A DNA stretch of 64,000 nt. Origin: DATEDA01 sp963754305. Lineage in GTDB: Bacteria > Pseudomonadota > Gammaproteobacteria > Burkholderiales > SG8-39. How positions within the stretch are numbered: the first letter of the stretch is position 1; every line of letters starts with the position of its first letter. Of this stretch, positions 15,019-23,285 are shown one piece after another. The notes below the pieces were generated by a model. That model had not been told where the DNA came from, made no database searches, and saw nothing but the letters and a program-made list of their open reading frames with translations. The DNA lies in assembly GCA_963754305.1 (NCBI GenBank), contig CAVWFR010000049.1, positions 124,001 through 188,000 on the forward strand, read 5' to 3'. The position numbers and the translations under genes are program-made.

Positions 15019-15879
15019 ATGGCGTCGCCGATGCTCTATCCCGAGATCTTCAAGTCCCTCGAGCGGGTGCGCTGGAGCATGGCGGACGACGTGCCCTGGG
15101 AGAGCTTCGATCGGGCCGCGCTGTCCGACGAGCAGGCGCAGACGATCAAGATGAACGCCATCACCGAGTGGGCCGCCCTCCCGGCTACCGAGATGTTCCT
15201 GCGCGACAACGCCGACGACAGTGATTTCTCGGCGTTCATGTCGGTCTGGTTCTTCGAGGAGCAGAAGCACTCGCTCGTCCTCATCGAGTATCTGAAGCGC
15301 TTCTGCCCCGACCTGGTGCCGAGCGAGGACGAACTGCACGCGGTGCGGTTCCTGTTCGACGCCGCACCGCCGCTCGAGACCCTCATGCTGCATTTCTGCG
15401 GCGAGATCCGGTTGAACCACTGGTACCGCTGCGCCGAGCACTGGCACACCGAGCCGGTCATCAGAGCGATCTATCAACTCATCTCGAAGGACGAGGCGCG
15501 GCACGGCGGCGCGTACCGGCAGTACATGACCCGCGCCATCGAGCGGCGCGGCGACGACGCGCGCGCGGCATTCGCCAAGATCGGGATGCTGATGGCGAGC
15601 CCGGGACGCAGCGGCAAGCCGCTCCACCCGACCAACCTGCACGTGAACCGGGACATGTTCCCGCACGACACGGTGCAGTCGAAGCTGCCCGACCCGGAGT
15701 GGCTCGAACACTGGCTCGACGAGCAGATCCGGTTCGACAAGCGCTGGGAGGCGAAGGTCGTGCAGTCGATCCTGCGCAATCTCTCGCTCCTTTTCAACCG
15801 GCCGATCCTCACGGTGCAGGAGCTCAACCGGTACCGCAAGTCGCTCGGGCGGCAGGCCGCCAAGCTCAAGGTCGCCTGA
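15019..15879 (+). CDS. Diiron ferritin-like protein, acyl-ACP-desaturase related
   Basis: A 286-residue helical protein with the ligand pattern of diiron oxidases: E50 in ITEWAALPATE, E-E-x-x-H (FFEEQKHSLVL, about 80-90), a third glutamate in LHFCGEIRLNHW, and D-E-A-R-H (LISKDEARHGG, about 153-160). This two-times E-E-x-x-H arrangement is shared by ferritin-like proteins, acyl-ACP desaturases and ribonucleotide reductase R2. Length and the EARHG motif bring it closest to the acyl-ACP desaturase/ferritin-like superfamily; the substrate is not known. It follows the light-locus remains and a 7-bp palindrome, and is transcribed alone. Confidence 0.75.
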   Translation: MASPMLYPEIFKSLERVRWSMADDVPWESFDRAALSDEQAQTIKMNAITEWAALPATEMFLRDNADDSDFSAFMSVWFFEEQKHSLVLIEYLKRFCPDLVPSEDELHAVRFLFDAAPPLETLMLHFCGEIRLNHWYRCAEHWHTEPVIRAIYQLISKDEARHGGAYRQYMTRAIERRGDDARAAFAKIGMLMASPGRSGKPLHPTNLHVNRDMFPHDTVQSKLPDPEWLEHWLDEQIRFDKRWEAKVVQSILRNLSLLFNRPILTVQELNRYRKSLGRQAAKLKVA

Positions 15880-15883
15880 GCGG

Positions 15884-15951
15884 TCGTCGCCCCGGCGTTC
15901 GTCGGGGTTCAGGCGCGCTTTCCGGATCGCGGCGTACGCCGGGATGACGGA
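15884..15951. repeat. REP-like intergenic palindromic repeat
   Basis: GTCGTCGCCCCGGCGTTCGT and the return half GCGTACGCCGGGATGACGG form an imperfect palindrome of the same family as the copies at 7237, 11491 and 62712. It separates the ferritin-like and GST genes. Confidence 0.6.
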
Positions 15952-15974
15952 ACCCCTCTGCTACACTGCCTCGC

Positions 15975-16619
15975 ATGCCGCTGACCTTCTACTACGGCGC
16001 AGGGTCTCCTTACACTTGGCGCGTCTGGCTCGCGCTCGAGCACAAAGCGATCCCCCACGAACGCAAGGTGCTGTCGTTCGCCGACGGGGATCTCAAGCAG
16101 CCGGCGTTCCTCGCCGTCAATCCGCGCGGCCGGGTGCCCGCCATCGTCGACGGCGACCTGCGGCTGTACGAGTCTGCCGCGATCGTCGAATACCTCGACG
16201 ACGCCTACCCCGATTACGGCAAGCGCCTTTTCCCCGGCGCGGCGGGCGACCGCGCGCTCGTCCGGCGCTTCGTGTGCGAGGCCGACAGCTACTTCGCGCC
16301 GGCGATGAACCGGCTCGCGCGTCTCGTGCTCTTCACGAAGCAGGAGGAGTGGAACGCCGAGCGGATCGCGAGCGCGCGCGATGAGCTGGCGGGCGAGCTC
16401 GAGCGGTGGGCAGGCGGGATTCGCGGCGACTATCTCGCCGGCACGCTGTCGGCCGCCGACTTCACGCTCTATCCGATGATCGCGCTCGCTCTCCGATGCG
16501 AGAAGAAGAAGCCGGACCTCGGCTTGCTCGACCGGATGCCGGCGCGGATCAACGCCTGGATGCAGGGCGTGGAGATCCTGCCGTTCTTCACCAAGACCTG
16601 GCCCGCGCATTGGAAGTGA
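15975..16619 (+). CDS. Glutathione S-transferase
   Basis: A 214-residue cytosolic glutathione transferase. The thioredoxin-like N-terminal domain (1-80) shows FYYGAGSPYTWRVWLALEH with the serine/tyrosine near the thiolate site, the cis-proline loop RGRVPAIVDGD and the glutathione-binding LYESAAIVEYLDD. The all-helical C-terminal domain (about 90-210) includes GTLSAADFTLYPMIA, the N-capping box typical of GSTs. The subclass cannot be fixed; the N-terminus resembles beta/theta-like bacterial forms. Its stop codon overlaps the start of the next gene (GTGA). Confidence 0.92.
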   Translation: MPLTFYYGAGSPYTWRVWLALEHKAIPHERKVLSFADGDLKQPAFLAVNPRGRVPAIVDGDLRLYESAAIVEYLDDAYPDYGKRLFPGAAGDRALVRRFVCEADSYFAPAMNRLARLVLFTKQEEWNAERIASARDELAGELERWAGGIRGDYLAGTLSAADFTLYPMIALALRCEKKKPDLGLLDRMPARINAWMQGVEILPFFTKTWPAHWK

Positions 16620-17107
16620 CCCCGCACGCCGCATCCGGCTTCGAGCGCAAGATCGCTGCGCCGGACGGTTTCGCCGCGCGGGTCGCCGCGCTCCCACGTC
16701 CGCTCGTCTTCACCAACGGCGTCTTCGACATTCTGCACCGCGGGCACGTGACGTATCTCGCCCAGGCGCGCACGCTCGGCGCAAGTCTCGTCGTCGGCGT
16801 CAACTCGGATGCCTCGGTGAAACGACTCGGCAAGGGCGATGACCGGCCGCTGAACGCACTCGCCGACCGCATGGCGGTGCTGGCGGCGCTCGAGGCGACG
16901 AGCCTCGTGACGCCGTTCGACGAGGACACGCCGCTCGCACTGATCGTCGCGGCCCGCCCGGACGTGCTCGTCAAGGGCGGCGACTGGCAGCCCGGCGACA
17001 TCGTCGGCGCGCGCGAAGTGCGCGGCTGGGGCGGTGCCGTCCTCGCCATCCCCTTCGAGCACGAGCGCTCGACCACCGCGCTCCTCGCGCAGATCCGGCG
17101 CAGCTGA
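16616..17107 (+). CDS. rfaE2: D-glycero-beta-D-manno-heptose 1-phosphate adenylyltransferase
   Basis: Transfers AMP from ATP to heptose 1-phosphate, giving ADP-heptose for the lipopolysaccharide inner core. This is the C-terminal half of HldE as a separate 163-residue protein, the usual betaproteobacterial form. Motifs: VFTNGVFDILHRGHVTYL with the nucleotidyltransferase HxGH signature, VGVNSDASVKRLGKG, RPLNALADRMAVLAAL and VLVKGGDW. The start is a GTG overlapping the GST stop by four bases (GTGA). Together with gmhA at 10.25 kb it supports a heptose-containing LPS. Confidence 0.94.
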   Translation: MTPHAASGFERKIAAPDGFAARVAALPRPLVFTNGVFDILHRGHVTYLAQARTLGASLVVGVNSDASVKRLGKGDDRPLNALADRMAVLAALEATSLVTPFDEDTPLALIVAARPDVLVKGGDWQPGDIVGAREVRGWGGAVLAIPFEHERSTTALLAQIRRS

Positions 17108-17112
17108 GGCGC

Positions 17113-17497
17113 TCACTTCGGCCGCGGGCTCTCCAGTTTCGCGTCGGGCACCGACAGCCGCTGGGCCCGGGCCTGCGTTACCGCGTTGGCCACCGCTCGC
17201 GCGACATTGCGTACCTCTTCCTGCAGTCTCCGCGGTGCGGATGCGATCGCGAGCGTCCAGCCAATCGAGCGAAAGGTCGTAGTCGGGGTCGGCGTAACCC
17301 TTGCCGGCCTTGCGGGTAAGCGGCGCTTTTCGACCCGCGTTGTAGTTCTGCCACGCGATCTCCCCGAGGCGCCCGATCGCCGCGCGCTCGGCATCGAATT
17401 CCGGGTCGACGAACGATGCCGCGAAGCGTTCGGCGAAGGCGGCGCGCGTGAGGGTGGGAGACGCCTGCCCGGTCCTGACGCTGAGCCGCTTGCTCAT
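17113..17497 (-). pseudogene. Flavodoxin/NADPH-FMN reductase-family gene with its core deleted
   Basis: The first 75 codons (MSKRLSVRTGQASPTLTRAA to DYDLSLDWLDARDRIRTAE) and the last 38 (LQEEVRNVARAVANAV to KLESPRPK) of a flavodoxin-family protein are joined near 17230 in different frames. The FMN-binding domain that should lie between, with its GSSR-type loop, is missing. I recognise both ends from recall of proteins of about 300 residues with this N-terminal extension. The start ATG overlaps the stop of the small gene upstream (ATGA). Either a real internal deletion or a collapsed assembly. Confidence 0.7.
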
Positions 17498-17757
17498 GCG
17501 CGGCTCGCGCGCCAGTCGATCTCGGCACAGCGCGTCGGCGCACAACACTGGAGGAACACCGCGGCGACTCTCTCGCGGTTCTCCGGCGAACCCTGCTTGA
17601 GGCGCCGACTGACGGCCGCCCGGACTTCCGCCGGCCGATGGTGCATCAGGAGCTCCTTCACGAGCGGCTCCAGGTAATCCACGGCGATGCGAGCCACGAG
17701 CCCGTCGGCCTTGAAGCGCTCGTCACGGGCGATGCGACGGAGAATCGCGGTGTCCAT
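17494..17757 (-). CDS. Small conserved protein upstream of flavodoxin-family gene
   Basis: An 87-residue protein, MDTAILRRIARDERFKADGL through a C-terminus containing FLQCCAPTRCAEIDWRAS. Mostly helical and charged, no signal peptide, three cysteines close together near the C-terminus that could bind metal. I do not recognise a named family. It overlaps the flavodoxin-family remnant by ATGA, so the two were translated together, and it is divergent from speA with about 255 bases between. Confidence 0.65.
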   Translation of the reverse strand: MDTAILRRIARDERFKADGLVARIAVDYLEPLVKELLMHHRPAEVRAAVSRRLKQGSPENRERVAAVFLQCCAPTRCAEIDWRASRA

Positions 17758-17779
17758 GTCCTTCGGGACAGCAGCTGGC

Positions 17780-17810
17780 GTGCCCGGCGGCAGGTTTGCC
17801 CGCCGGGCAC
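17780..17810. promoter_or_regulatory. GC-rich hairpin in the speA leader region
   Basis: An inverted repeat with 11-base perfect arms (GTGCCCGGCGG / CCGCCGGGCAC) and a nine-base loop lies in the 256-base gap between the divergent small gene and speA. It has no T-run. It could be an element in a long speA leader or a terminator for antisense transcription. The rest of the gap shows no clear promoter. Confidence 0.35.
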
Positions 17811-18013
17811 AACGCGGAACTGTCACCTGGGGAGCGGATACTGCCGATCTGCCGCCGGCTGCCGGCGTGAGGGGCGTTGCCTCAGCCCGCGCTATCCCGA
17901 GCTTTCCCCTGAGAAAACATCGGACTCCGCGCTTGATCTTTAGTACTCCGGTAGGCAAGATCCGGGCCACGCGACGGGCGCGACCGTCCAGCCGCGAACC
18001 TGGAGCAAGCGAA

Positions 18014-19933
18014 CTGAAAGCACACCTCGCAACGAGCTGGAGCGTGGCCGAGTCGGCCGAGCTCTACGGCATCCGGCGGTGGGGGGCGGGCTACTTCGAT
18101 CTCGCCGACGACGGCACGGTCGCGGTCAGCATCCCGTTCAACGGCAGCCGCGCGCGGGTGAGCCTGCTCGACATCATCGCCGGCATGCAGCAGCGCGGCC
18201 TGCAGATGCCGGTCCTGCTCCGCATCGAGAACATCCTCGATGCCCAGGTGTCGCTCCTGAACGAGAGCTTCGGCCGGGCGATGCGCTCGCTCGACTACCG
18301 CGGCAGCTACCGCGGCGTGTTCCCGATCAAGGTCAACCAGCAGGCCATGGTGATCGAGGAAATCGCGCACTTCGGCGCGCGCTACAACCATGGCCTCGAG
18401 GCCGGCAGCAAGGCCGAGCTTCTCATCGCGCTCGCCACGATGGAGCCGGAGTCGGGCTACATCGTCTGCAACGGCTACAAGGACACCGAGTTCATCACGC
18501 TCGGCCTGCAGGCGATCAAGCTCGGCTATCGCTGTTTCTTCGTGCTCGAGACGCCGACCGAGCTGCCGATCGTCCTGGAGACGAGCCGCGCGCTCGGCAT
18601 CCGGCCGATGCTCGGGATGCGCGTGAAGCTCGCCTCCCGCGTCGGCGGCGCGTGGAACGAGTCGAGCGGCGACCGCAGCATCTTCGGTCTCACCACCTCG
18701 CAGATCGTCGAGCTGATCGATTCGCTCAAGCGCCACGAGATGCTCGACTGCCTGCAGCTCCTGCACTACCACCTCGGCTCGCAGATCCCGAACATCCGCG
18801 ACATCCGGAGCGGCGTGCTCGAGGCCGGCCGGTACTACGTCGACCTGAAGCAGGAAGGCGCACCGCTCGGGTTCCTCGACCTCGGCGGCGGCCTGGCCGT
18901 GGACTACGATGGCTCGCAGACGAACTACGACTACAGCAAGAACTATTCGCTCGACGAATACTGCCTCGACGTGGTCGAGCAGATCATGAGCGTGCTCGAC
19001 CCGCTGGGGATCGAGCACCCGGTCATCATCACCGAGTCGGGCCGCGCGACCGTCGCCTACTCGTCGGTGCTCCTCTTCAACATCCTCGACGTGACGCGCT
19101 TCGAGCCGGCCGAGGTACCCGCGCCGGCCGCGAGCCATCACGAGCACGAGCTGATCGGCAACCTGCGCGAGTCGCTGAAGAGCATCAATCCCCGCAACCT
19201 CCAGGAGTGCTACAACGACGCGGTGTACTACCGCGAGGAGCTGCGCGAGCTCTTCAAACGCGGCCAGACCCGCTTGCGCGAGCTGTCGCTCGCCGAGGAC
19301 ATCTTCCTCGAGATCGTGCGCTCGATCGTCAAGGAGCTCCAGAGCGTGAAGCGCGTGCCGCCAGGGCTCGACGGCCTGGAGCAGTCGCTTTCGGACATCT
19401 ACTACGGCAACTTTTCGGTGTTCCAGTCGCTGCCCGACGTGTGGGCGATCGAGCAGATCTTCCCGGTCATGCCGGTCCATCGCCATGGCGAGCCGCCGAC
19501 GCGGGCCGCGATCATCGCCGACATCACCTGCGACTCCGACGGGAAGATCGACCAGTTCATCGACACGCGCGGCATCCGCAAGACGCTGCCGGTCCACCCC
19601 CTCGTGGACGGCCAGCCCTACTATTTCGGCGTGTTCCTGGTGGGCGCCTATCAGGAGACCCTCGGCGACCTGCACAATCTGATGGGCGACACCAACGTCG
19701 TGAGCGTGCGTATCAACGCCGACAGCACGTTCGATTTCGTGCGGGAGATCAGCGGGGACAGCATTTCCGATGTCCTGAGCTACGTCGAATACCAGCCCCA
19801 GCAGCTCCTCGAGCAGTTCCGCAAGACCGCCGAGCAGGCGGTCCGGAAGGGCCGCATCTCGGTGGCCGAGCGGCAGGCGGTGATGGAAGGCTTCGCGGCG
19901 AGCCTGCGCGGCTACACCTACTACGAAGACTGA
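18014..19933 (+). CDS. speA: Biosynthetic arginine decarboxylase
   Basis: Decarboxylates L-arginine to agmatine with pyridoxal phosphate, the first step of polyamine synthesis here. About 640 residues of the alanine-racemase-like fold: GVFPIKVNQQ with the PLP lysine, GLEAGSKAELLIAL, VCNGYKDTEFI, LLHYHLGSQIPNIRDI, FLDLGGGLAVDYDG and VIITESGRATVAY. The start is unclear. Conservation begins around TSWSVAESAELYG, but no ATG, GTG or TTG lies just upstream. A CTG at 18014 has GGAG eight bases before it; the nearest standard codon is GTG 18044, with a poor ribosome site, and longer frames enter the divergent gene. First gene of a four-gene polyamine operon. Confidence 0.93.
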   Translation: MKAHLATSWSVAESAELYGIRRWGAGYFDLADDGTVAVSIPFNGSRARVSLLDIIAGMQQRGLQMPVLLRIENILDAQVSLLNESFGRAMRSLDYRGSYRGVFPIKVNQQAMVIEEIAHFGARYNHGLEAGSKAELLIALATMEPESGYIVCNGYKDTEFITLGLQAIKLGYRCFFVLETPTELPIVLETSRALGIRPMLGMRVKLASRVGGAWNESSGDRSIFGLTTSQIVELIDSLKRHEMLDCLQLLHYHLGSQIPNIRDIRSGVLEAGRYYVDLKQEGAPLGFLDLGGGLAVDYDGSQTNYDYSKNYSLDEYCLDVVEQIMSVLDPLGIEHPVIITESGRATVAYSSVLLFNILDVTRFEPAEVPAPAASHHEHELIGNLRESLKSINPRNLQECYNDAVYYREELRELFKRGQTRLRELSLAEDIFLEIVRSIVKELQSVKRVPPGLDGLEQSLSDIYYGNFSVFQSLPDVWAIEQIFPVMPVHRHGEPPTRAAIIADITCDSDGKIDQFIDTRGIRKTLPVHPLVDGQPYYFGVFLVGAYQETLGDLHNLMGDTNVVSVRINADSTFDFVREISGDSISDVLSYVEYQPQQLLEQFRKTAEQAVRKGRISVAERQAVMEGFAASLRGYTYYED

Positions 19934-19951
19934 AGCCGGAGGGTCCGCGAC

Positions 19952-21145
19952 ATGGCCAAGGTGTTGATCGTCGGCGCCGGCGGCGTCGGCCAGGTCGTCA
20001 CGCACAAGTGCGCGCAGGTCCCCGAGGTGTTCGGCGAGATCGTGCTCGCGAGCCGCACCGAGGAGAAGTGCAAGCGCATCGCCGCGCAGATCGAGCGGCC
20101 GATCAAGACCGCGCAGGTGGACGCCGACGACGTCGGGCAGATGAGCGCGCTGATCGAGCGCGAGAAGCCGGCGATCGTGATCAACGTCGCGCTGCCCTAC
20201 CAGGACCTGCCGATCATGGACGCTTGCCTGGCGACCGGCGTGGATTACCTGGACACCGCGAACTACGAGCCGCGCGACACGGCCAAGTTCGAATACGGCT
20301 GGCAGTGGGCCTACCACGACCGCTACCGCGAACGCGGAATCATGGCGCTTCTCGGCAGCGGCTTCGACCCGGGCGCGACCAACGTGTTCACCGCCTACCT
20401 GGCGAAGCACCACTTCGACACGATCGAAGAGCTCGATATCATCGACTGCAACGCCGGCGATCACGGCCAGCCGTTCGCGACCAACTTCAACCCCGAGATC
20501 AACATCCGCGAGATCACGTCGCCCGGCCGCTACTGGGAGGACGGCGCCTGGAAGACGACCGAGCCGCTCGCGGTGAGCCGCATGCACGACTTTCCCGAGG
20601 GCATCGGTCCGAAGAAAATCTTCCTGCTGTATCACGAGGAGCTCGAATCGATCGTGAGGCACTTCCCGACCCTGCGCCGCGCGCGGTTCTGGATGACGTT
20701 CTCCGAGAACTACCTGACCCACTTGCGCGTGCTCGGCAACGTCGGCATGACCTCGATCAAGCCGGTCCCGTTCCAGGGCCAGGAGATCGTTCCGCTGCAG
20801 TTCCTCAAGGCCCTGCTACCCGATCCCGCGAGCCTCGGTCCGTTGACCAAGGGCAGGACCTGCATCGGGTGCCTGGTGCGCGGGCACAAGGACGGCAAGG
20901 AGAAGCTCGCGTTCGTCTACAACATCTGCGATCACGAGGAGACGTATCGCGAGGTCCAGGCGCAGGCGATCTCCTACACCACCGGCGTGCCGGCGATGAT
21001 CGGGGCCAAGCTGATGGTCACCGGCCAGTGGCGAGGCAAGGGCGTGTTCAACCTCGAGCAGTTCGACCCCGACCCGTTCATGGCCGACATGAACCGCCAC
21101 GGACTGCCCTGGACGGTGATCGAGCCCGATGCGCCGATGGGCTGA
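19952..21145 (+). CDS. Carboxynorspermidine/carboxyspermidine synthase (saccharopine dehydrogenase family)
   Basis: A 397-residue NADPH-dependent dehydrogenase. It reductively joins putrescine or diaminopropane to aspartate semialdehyde, giving carboxy(nor)spermidine. The dinucleotide loop MAKVLIVGAGGVGQVV opens the protein; further family blocks are VINVALPYQDLPIMDACLATG, VDYLDTANYEPRDTAKFEY, LLGSGFDPGATNVFTAY and NAGDHGQPFATNFN. It starts 18 bases after speA. The adjacent decarboxylase is its normal partner, and the agmatinase at the end of the operon supplies putrescine, so carboxyspermidine is the likelier product. Confidence 0.92.
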   Translation: MAKVLIVGAGGVGQVVTHKCAQVPEVFGEIVLASRTEEKCKRIAAQIERPIKTAQVDADDVGQMSALIEREKPAIVINVALPYQDLPIMDACLATGVDYLDTANYEPRDTAKFEYGWQWAYHDRYRERGIMALLGSGFDPGATNVFTAYLAKHHFDTIEELDIIDCNAGDHGQPFATNFNPEINIREITSPGRYWEDGAWKTTEPLAVSRMHDFPEGIGPKKIFLLYHEELESIVRHFPTLRRARFWMTFSENYLTHLRVLGNVGMTSIKPVPFQGQEIVPLQFLKALLPDPASLGPLTKGRTCIGCLVRGHKDGKEKLAFVYNICDHEETYREVQAQAISYTTGVPAMIGAKLMVTGQWRGKGVFNLEQFDPDPFMADMNRHGLPWTVIEPDAPMG

Positions 21146-21189
21146 GGCCCGCCGGCCGGCCCGGTGGGCGTACTGGGGTGCGCACTCGG

Positions 21190-22353
21190 GTGCGAACTGA
21201 GCGGTTCCGGCGGCTCGATCCGCACCGGGTCCCCTCGCCTTGCTTCGTCGTCGACGAGTGGGCGGTCGAGGAGAACCTGCGCGTGCTCGAGCGCGTCCAG
21301 CGGGCGAGCGGGGCGAAGGTCCTGCTCGCGCTCAAGGCGTTCTCGATGTGGCACCTCGCGCCGCTCGTCGCGAGATACCTCGCCGGCACCTGCGCGAGCG
21401 GCCTGCACGAGGCACGGCTCGGGCGCGAGGCGTTCGGCGGCGAGGTGCATACCTTCTCGGCCGCCTATACCGAGCGCGATCTAGCGGAGATCCTGGAGAT
21501 CTCCGACCACGTGGTGTTCAACTCCTTCGCGCAATGGGAGCGGTTCCAGCCGCTCGTGCGGGCGGCGCGCGAGCGCCGGCCGCGGCTCCGCTACGGCTTG
21601 CGCGTGAATCCGGAGCGCTCGGAGGGCGAGAATCCGCTCTACGATCCGAGCGCGCCGTACTCGCGGCTCGGCATCCCGCGCTCGCAGTTTCGAGGCGACC
21701 TCGCCGGCATCAGCGGGCTGCACTTCCACACCCTCTGCGAGCAGGACTTCCCGCCGCTCGCACGGACCGTCGAGGCGTTCGAGGAGAAATTCGGCGAATT
21801 CCTGCCCGGCATGGAATGGGTGAACTTCGGCGGCGGGCATCACATCACGCGCCCCGACTACCAGGTGGACGACCTCGTCCGGCTGCTGCGCGACTTCCGC
21901 GCCCGGCACGGGGTCGAGCTGTACCTCGAGCCGGGCGAGGCGATCGCGCTCGACGCCGGCGTGCTCGTCGCCGAGGTGCTGGACCTCCCGTGGAACGGCA
22001 TGCCGCTCGCCATCCTCGACACGTCCGCCACCTGCCACATGCCGGACGTGATCGAGGCGCCCTACCGCCCGCGGATCATCGACGCCGGCGGCCCCGGCGC
22101 GGCGCCGCACACTTACCGCCTCGGCGGCCAGACCTGCCTCGCCGGCGACGTGATCGGCGATTACTCGTTCGCGGCGCCGCTCCATGTCGGCAGCCGCCTC
22201 GTGTTCGAGGACATGGCGATCTACTCGATGGTCAAGACGACGACCTTCAACGGCATCCGACTGCCGAGCATCGCAGTGTGGAACTCGGAGACCGACCGGC
22301 TCCGCATCGTGCGCGAGTTCGGGTACGAGGAATTCAAGGGGCGATTGTCGTGA
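21190..22353 (+). CDS. nspC: Carboxynorspermidine/carboxyspermidine decarboxylase
   Basis: A 387-residue PLP enzyme of the alanine racemase-like fold that removes CO2 from carboxy(nor)spermidine to give (nor)spermidine. The PLP lysine is in VLLALKAFSMWHLAP; the NspC-specific CASGLHEARLG, GLHFHTLCEQDF, VNFGGGHHITR, YLEPGEAIALDAG and DTSATCHMPDVIEAPYRP (active cysteine) are all present. Start codons are GTG 21190 or GTG 21178 in the same frame, both preceded by G-rich stretches. The stop overlaps the next gene by four bases. Confidence 0.93.
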   Translation: MRTERFRRLDPHRVPSPCFVVDEWAVEENLRVLERVQRASGAKVLLALKAFSMWHLAPLVARYLAGTCASGLHEARLGREAFGGEVHTFSAAYTERDLAEILEISDHVVFNSFAQWERFQPLVRAARERRPRLRYGLRVNPERSEGENPLYDPSAPYSRLGIPRSQFRGDLAGISGLHFHTLCEQDFPPLARTVEAFEEKFGEFLPGMEWVNFGGGHHITRPDYQVDDLVRLLRDFRARHGVELYLEPGEAIALDAGVLVAEVLDLPWNGMPLAILDTSATCHMPDVIEAPYRPRIIDAGGPGAAPHTYRLGGQTCLAGDVIGDYSFAAPLHVGSRLVFEDMAIYSMVKTTTFNGIRLPSIAVWNSETDRLRIVREFGYEEFKGRLS

Positions 22354-23285
22354 AACGCGAGCGCGTTCCCGCGCCGGCGGCGAGCCCGCGCCGGAGACGG
22401 CCGGCGCACTTGCGCTTTCTCGGCACCGAGCTCGAAGACATCGCGCCGGAGGCGGCGCGCTTTCATGTCCTGCCCGTGCCGTACGAGAAGACGGTGTCGT
22501 ACGGCGGCGGCACCGCGAAAGGGCCCGCCGCGATTCTCGCCGCGTCGGGCCAGCTCGAGCGCTGGGACGGCCGCAGCGACCCGGGCGCACAGGGCATCTA
22601 CACCTGGCCCGCCATCGATTGCAGACCGAAGGCCGAGAACGTCATCGCCGCGATCGCTGCCTCGGTGGCGCGCATCTTGGCGCTCGGAAAGATGCCGGTC
22701 GTGCTCGGCGGCGAGCACACCGTCACCGGTGGGGTCGTCCGCGGCTACCTCGACGCCGGCATCCGCGACTTCGGCGTGGTGCAGATCGACGCGCATGCGG
22801 ATCTGCGCGACCGCTACGAGGGCGATCCGCTCAGCCACGCTTCGGTGATGCGCAGAGTGGTCGAGGCGGGCATTCCGCTCTTCCAGCTCGGCAACCGCGC
22901 CTACTCCGAGGAGGAACGGGAAGCGCGCGCGCGCTACAACGTCCGCTACCTGGACGCCGACCAGCTCGTGCCGGCGCGCATCGATTCGATTACTCTGCCC
23001 GACGACTTCCCCGAGCGGGTGTTCTTCACCCTCGACGTCGACGGCATCGACCCGTCGGTGCTGCCCGCCACCGGGACACCGGTGCCCGGGGGCCTGGGCT
23101 GGTACCAGACGCTCGGGCTCTTCGAGTCGGTCGCGCGGCAGCGGCGGATCATCGGGTTCGATCTGCTCGAGTTCGCGCCGATCCCGGGGTTTCACGCCTT
23201 CGACTTCGCCGCGGCCTTTCTCGTCTACAAGCTGATGGGCATCGTGCAGCGCGCGGACAGTGCCCGTCTCGCAACAGCGTTCTAG
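22350..23285 (+). CDS. speB: Agmatinase (ureohydrolase family)
   Basis: Hydrolyses agmatine to putrescine and urea with a binuclear manganese site. The ligands are visible: GGEHTV (His), DAHADLRDRY (Asp, His, Asp) and FTLDVDGIDPS (two Asp). Residues 1-30 are a basic, low-complexity extension before the conserved LPVPYEKTVSYGGGTAKGP. At 311 residues it fits the family. The GTG start overlaps the nspC stop as GTGA. It supplies putrescine for the two preceding enzymes from the agmatine made by SpeA. The stop codon is shared with the convergent GNAT gene within TCTAGA. Confidence 0.93.
   Translation: MKRERVPAPAASPRRRRPAHLRFLGTELEDIAPEAARFHVLPVPYEKTVSYGGGTAKGPAAILAASGQLERWDGRSDPGAQGIYTWPAIDCRPKAENVIAAIAASVARILALGKMPVVLGGEHTVTGGVVRGYLDAGIRDFGVVQIDAHADLRDRYEGDPLSHASVMRRVVEAGIPLFQLGNRAYSEEEREARARYNVRYLDADQLVPARIDSITLPDDFPERVFFTLDVDGIDPSVLPATGTPVPGGLGWYQTLGLFESVARQRRIIGFDLLEFAPIPGFHAFDFAAAFLVYKLMGIVQRADSARLATAF

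Noticed and set aside
18079..22353. Very long open frames in other reading frames or on the opposite strand (for example over the polyamine operon, the receptor gene and the Bug operon)
   Set aside because: They are arginine-, alanine- and proline-rich, match no family I know, and lie fully over well-conserved genes; in DNA of this GC content such frames are expected shadows. Only the parts that hold nspC and speB were kept.
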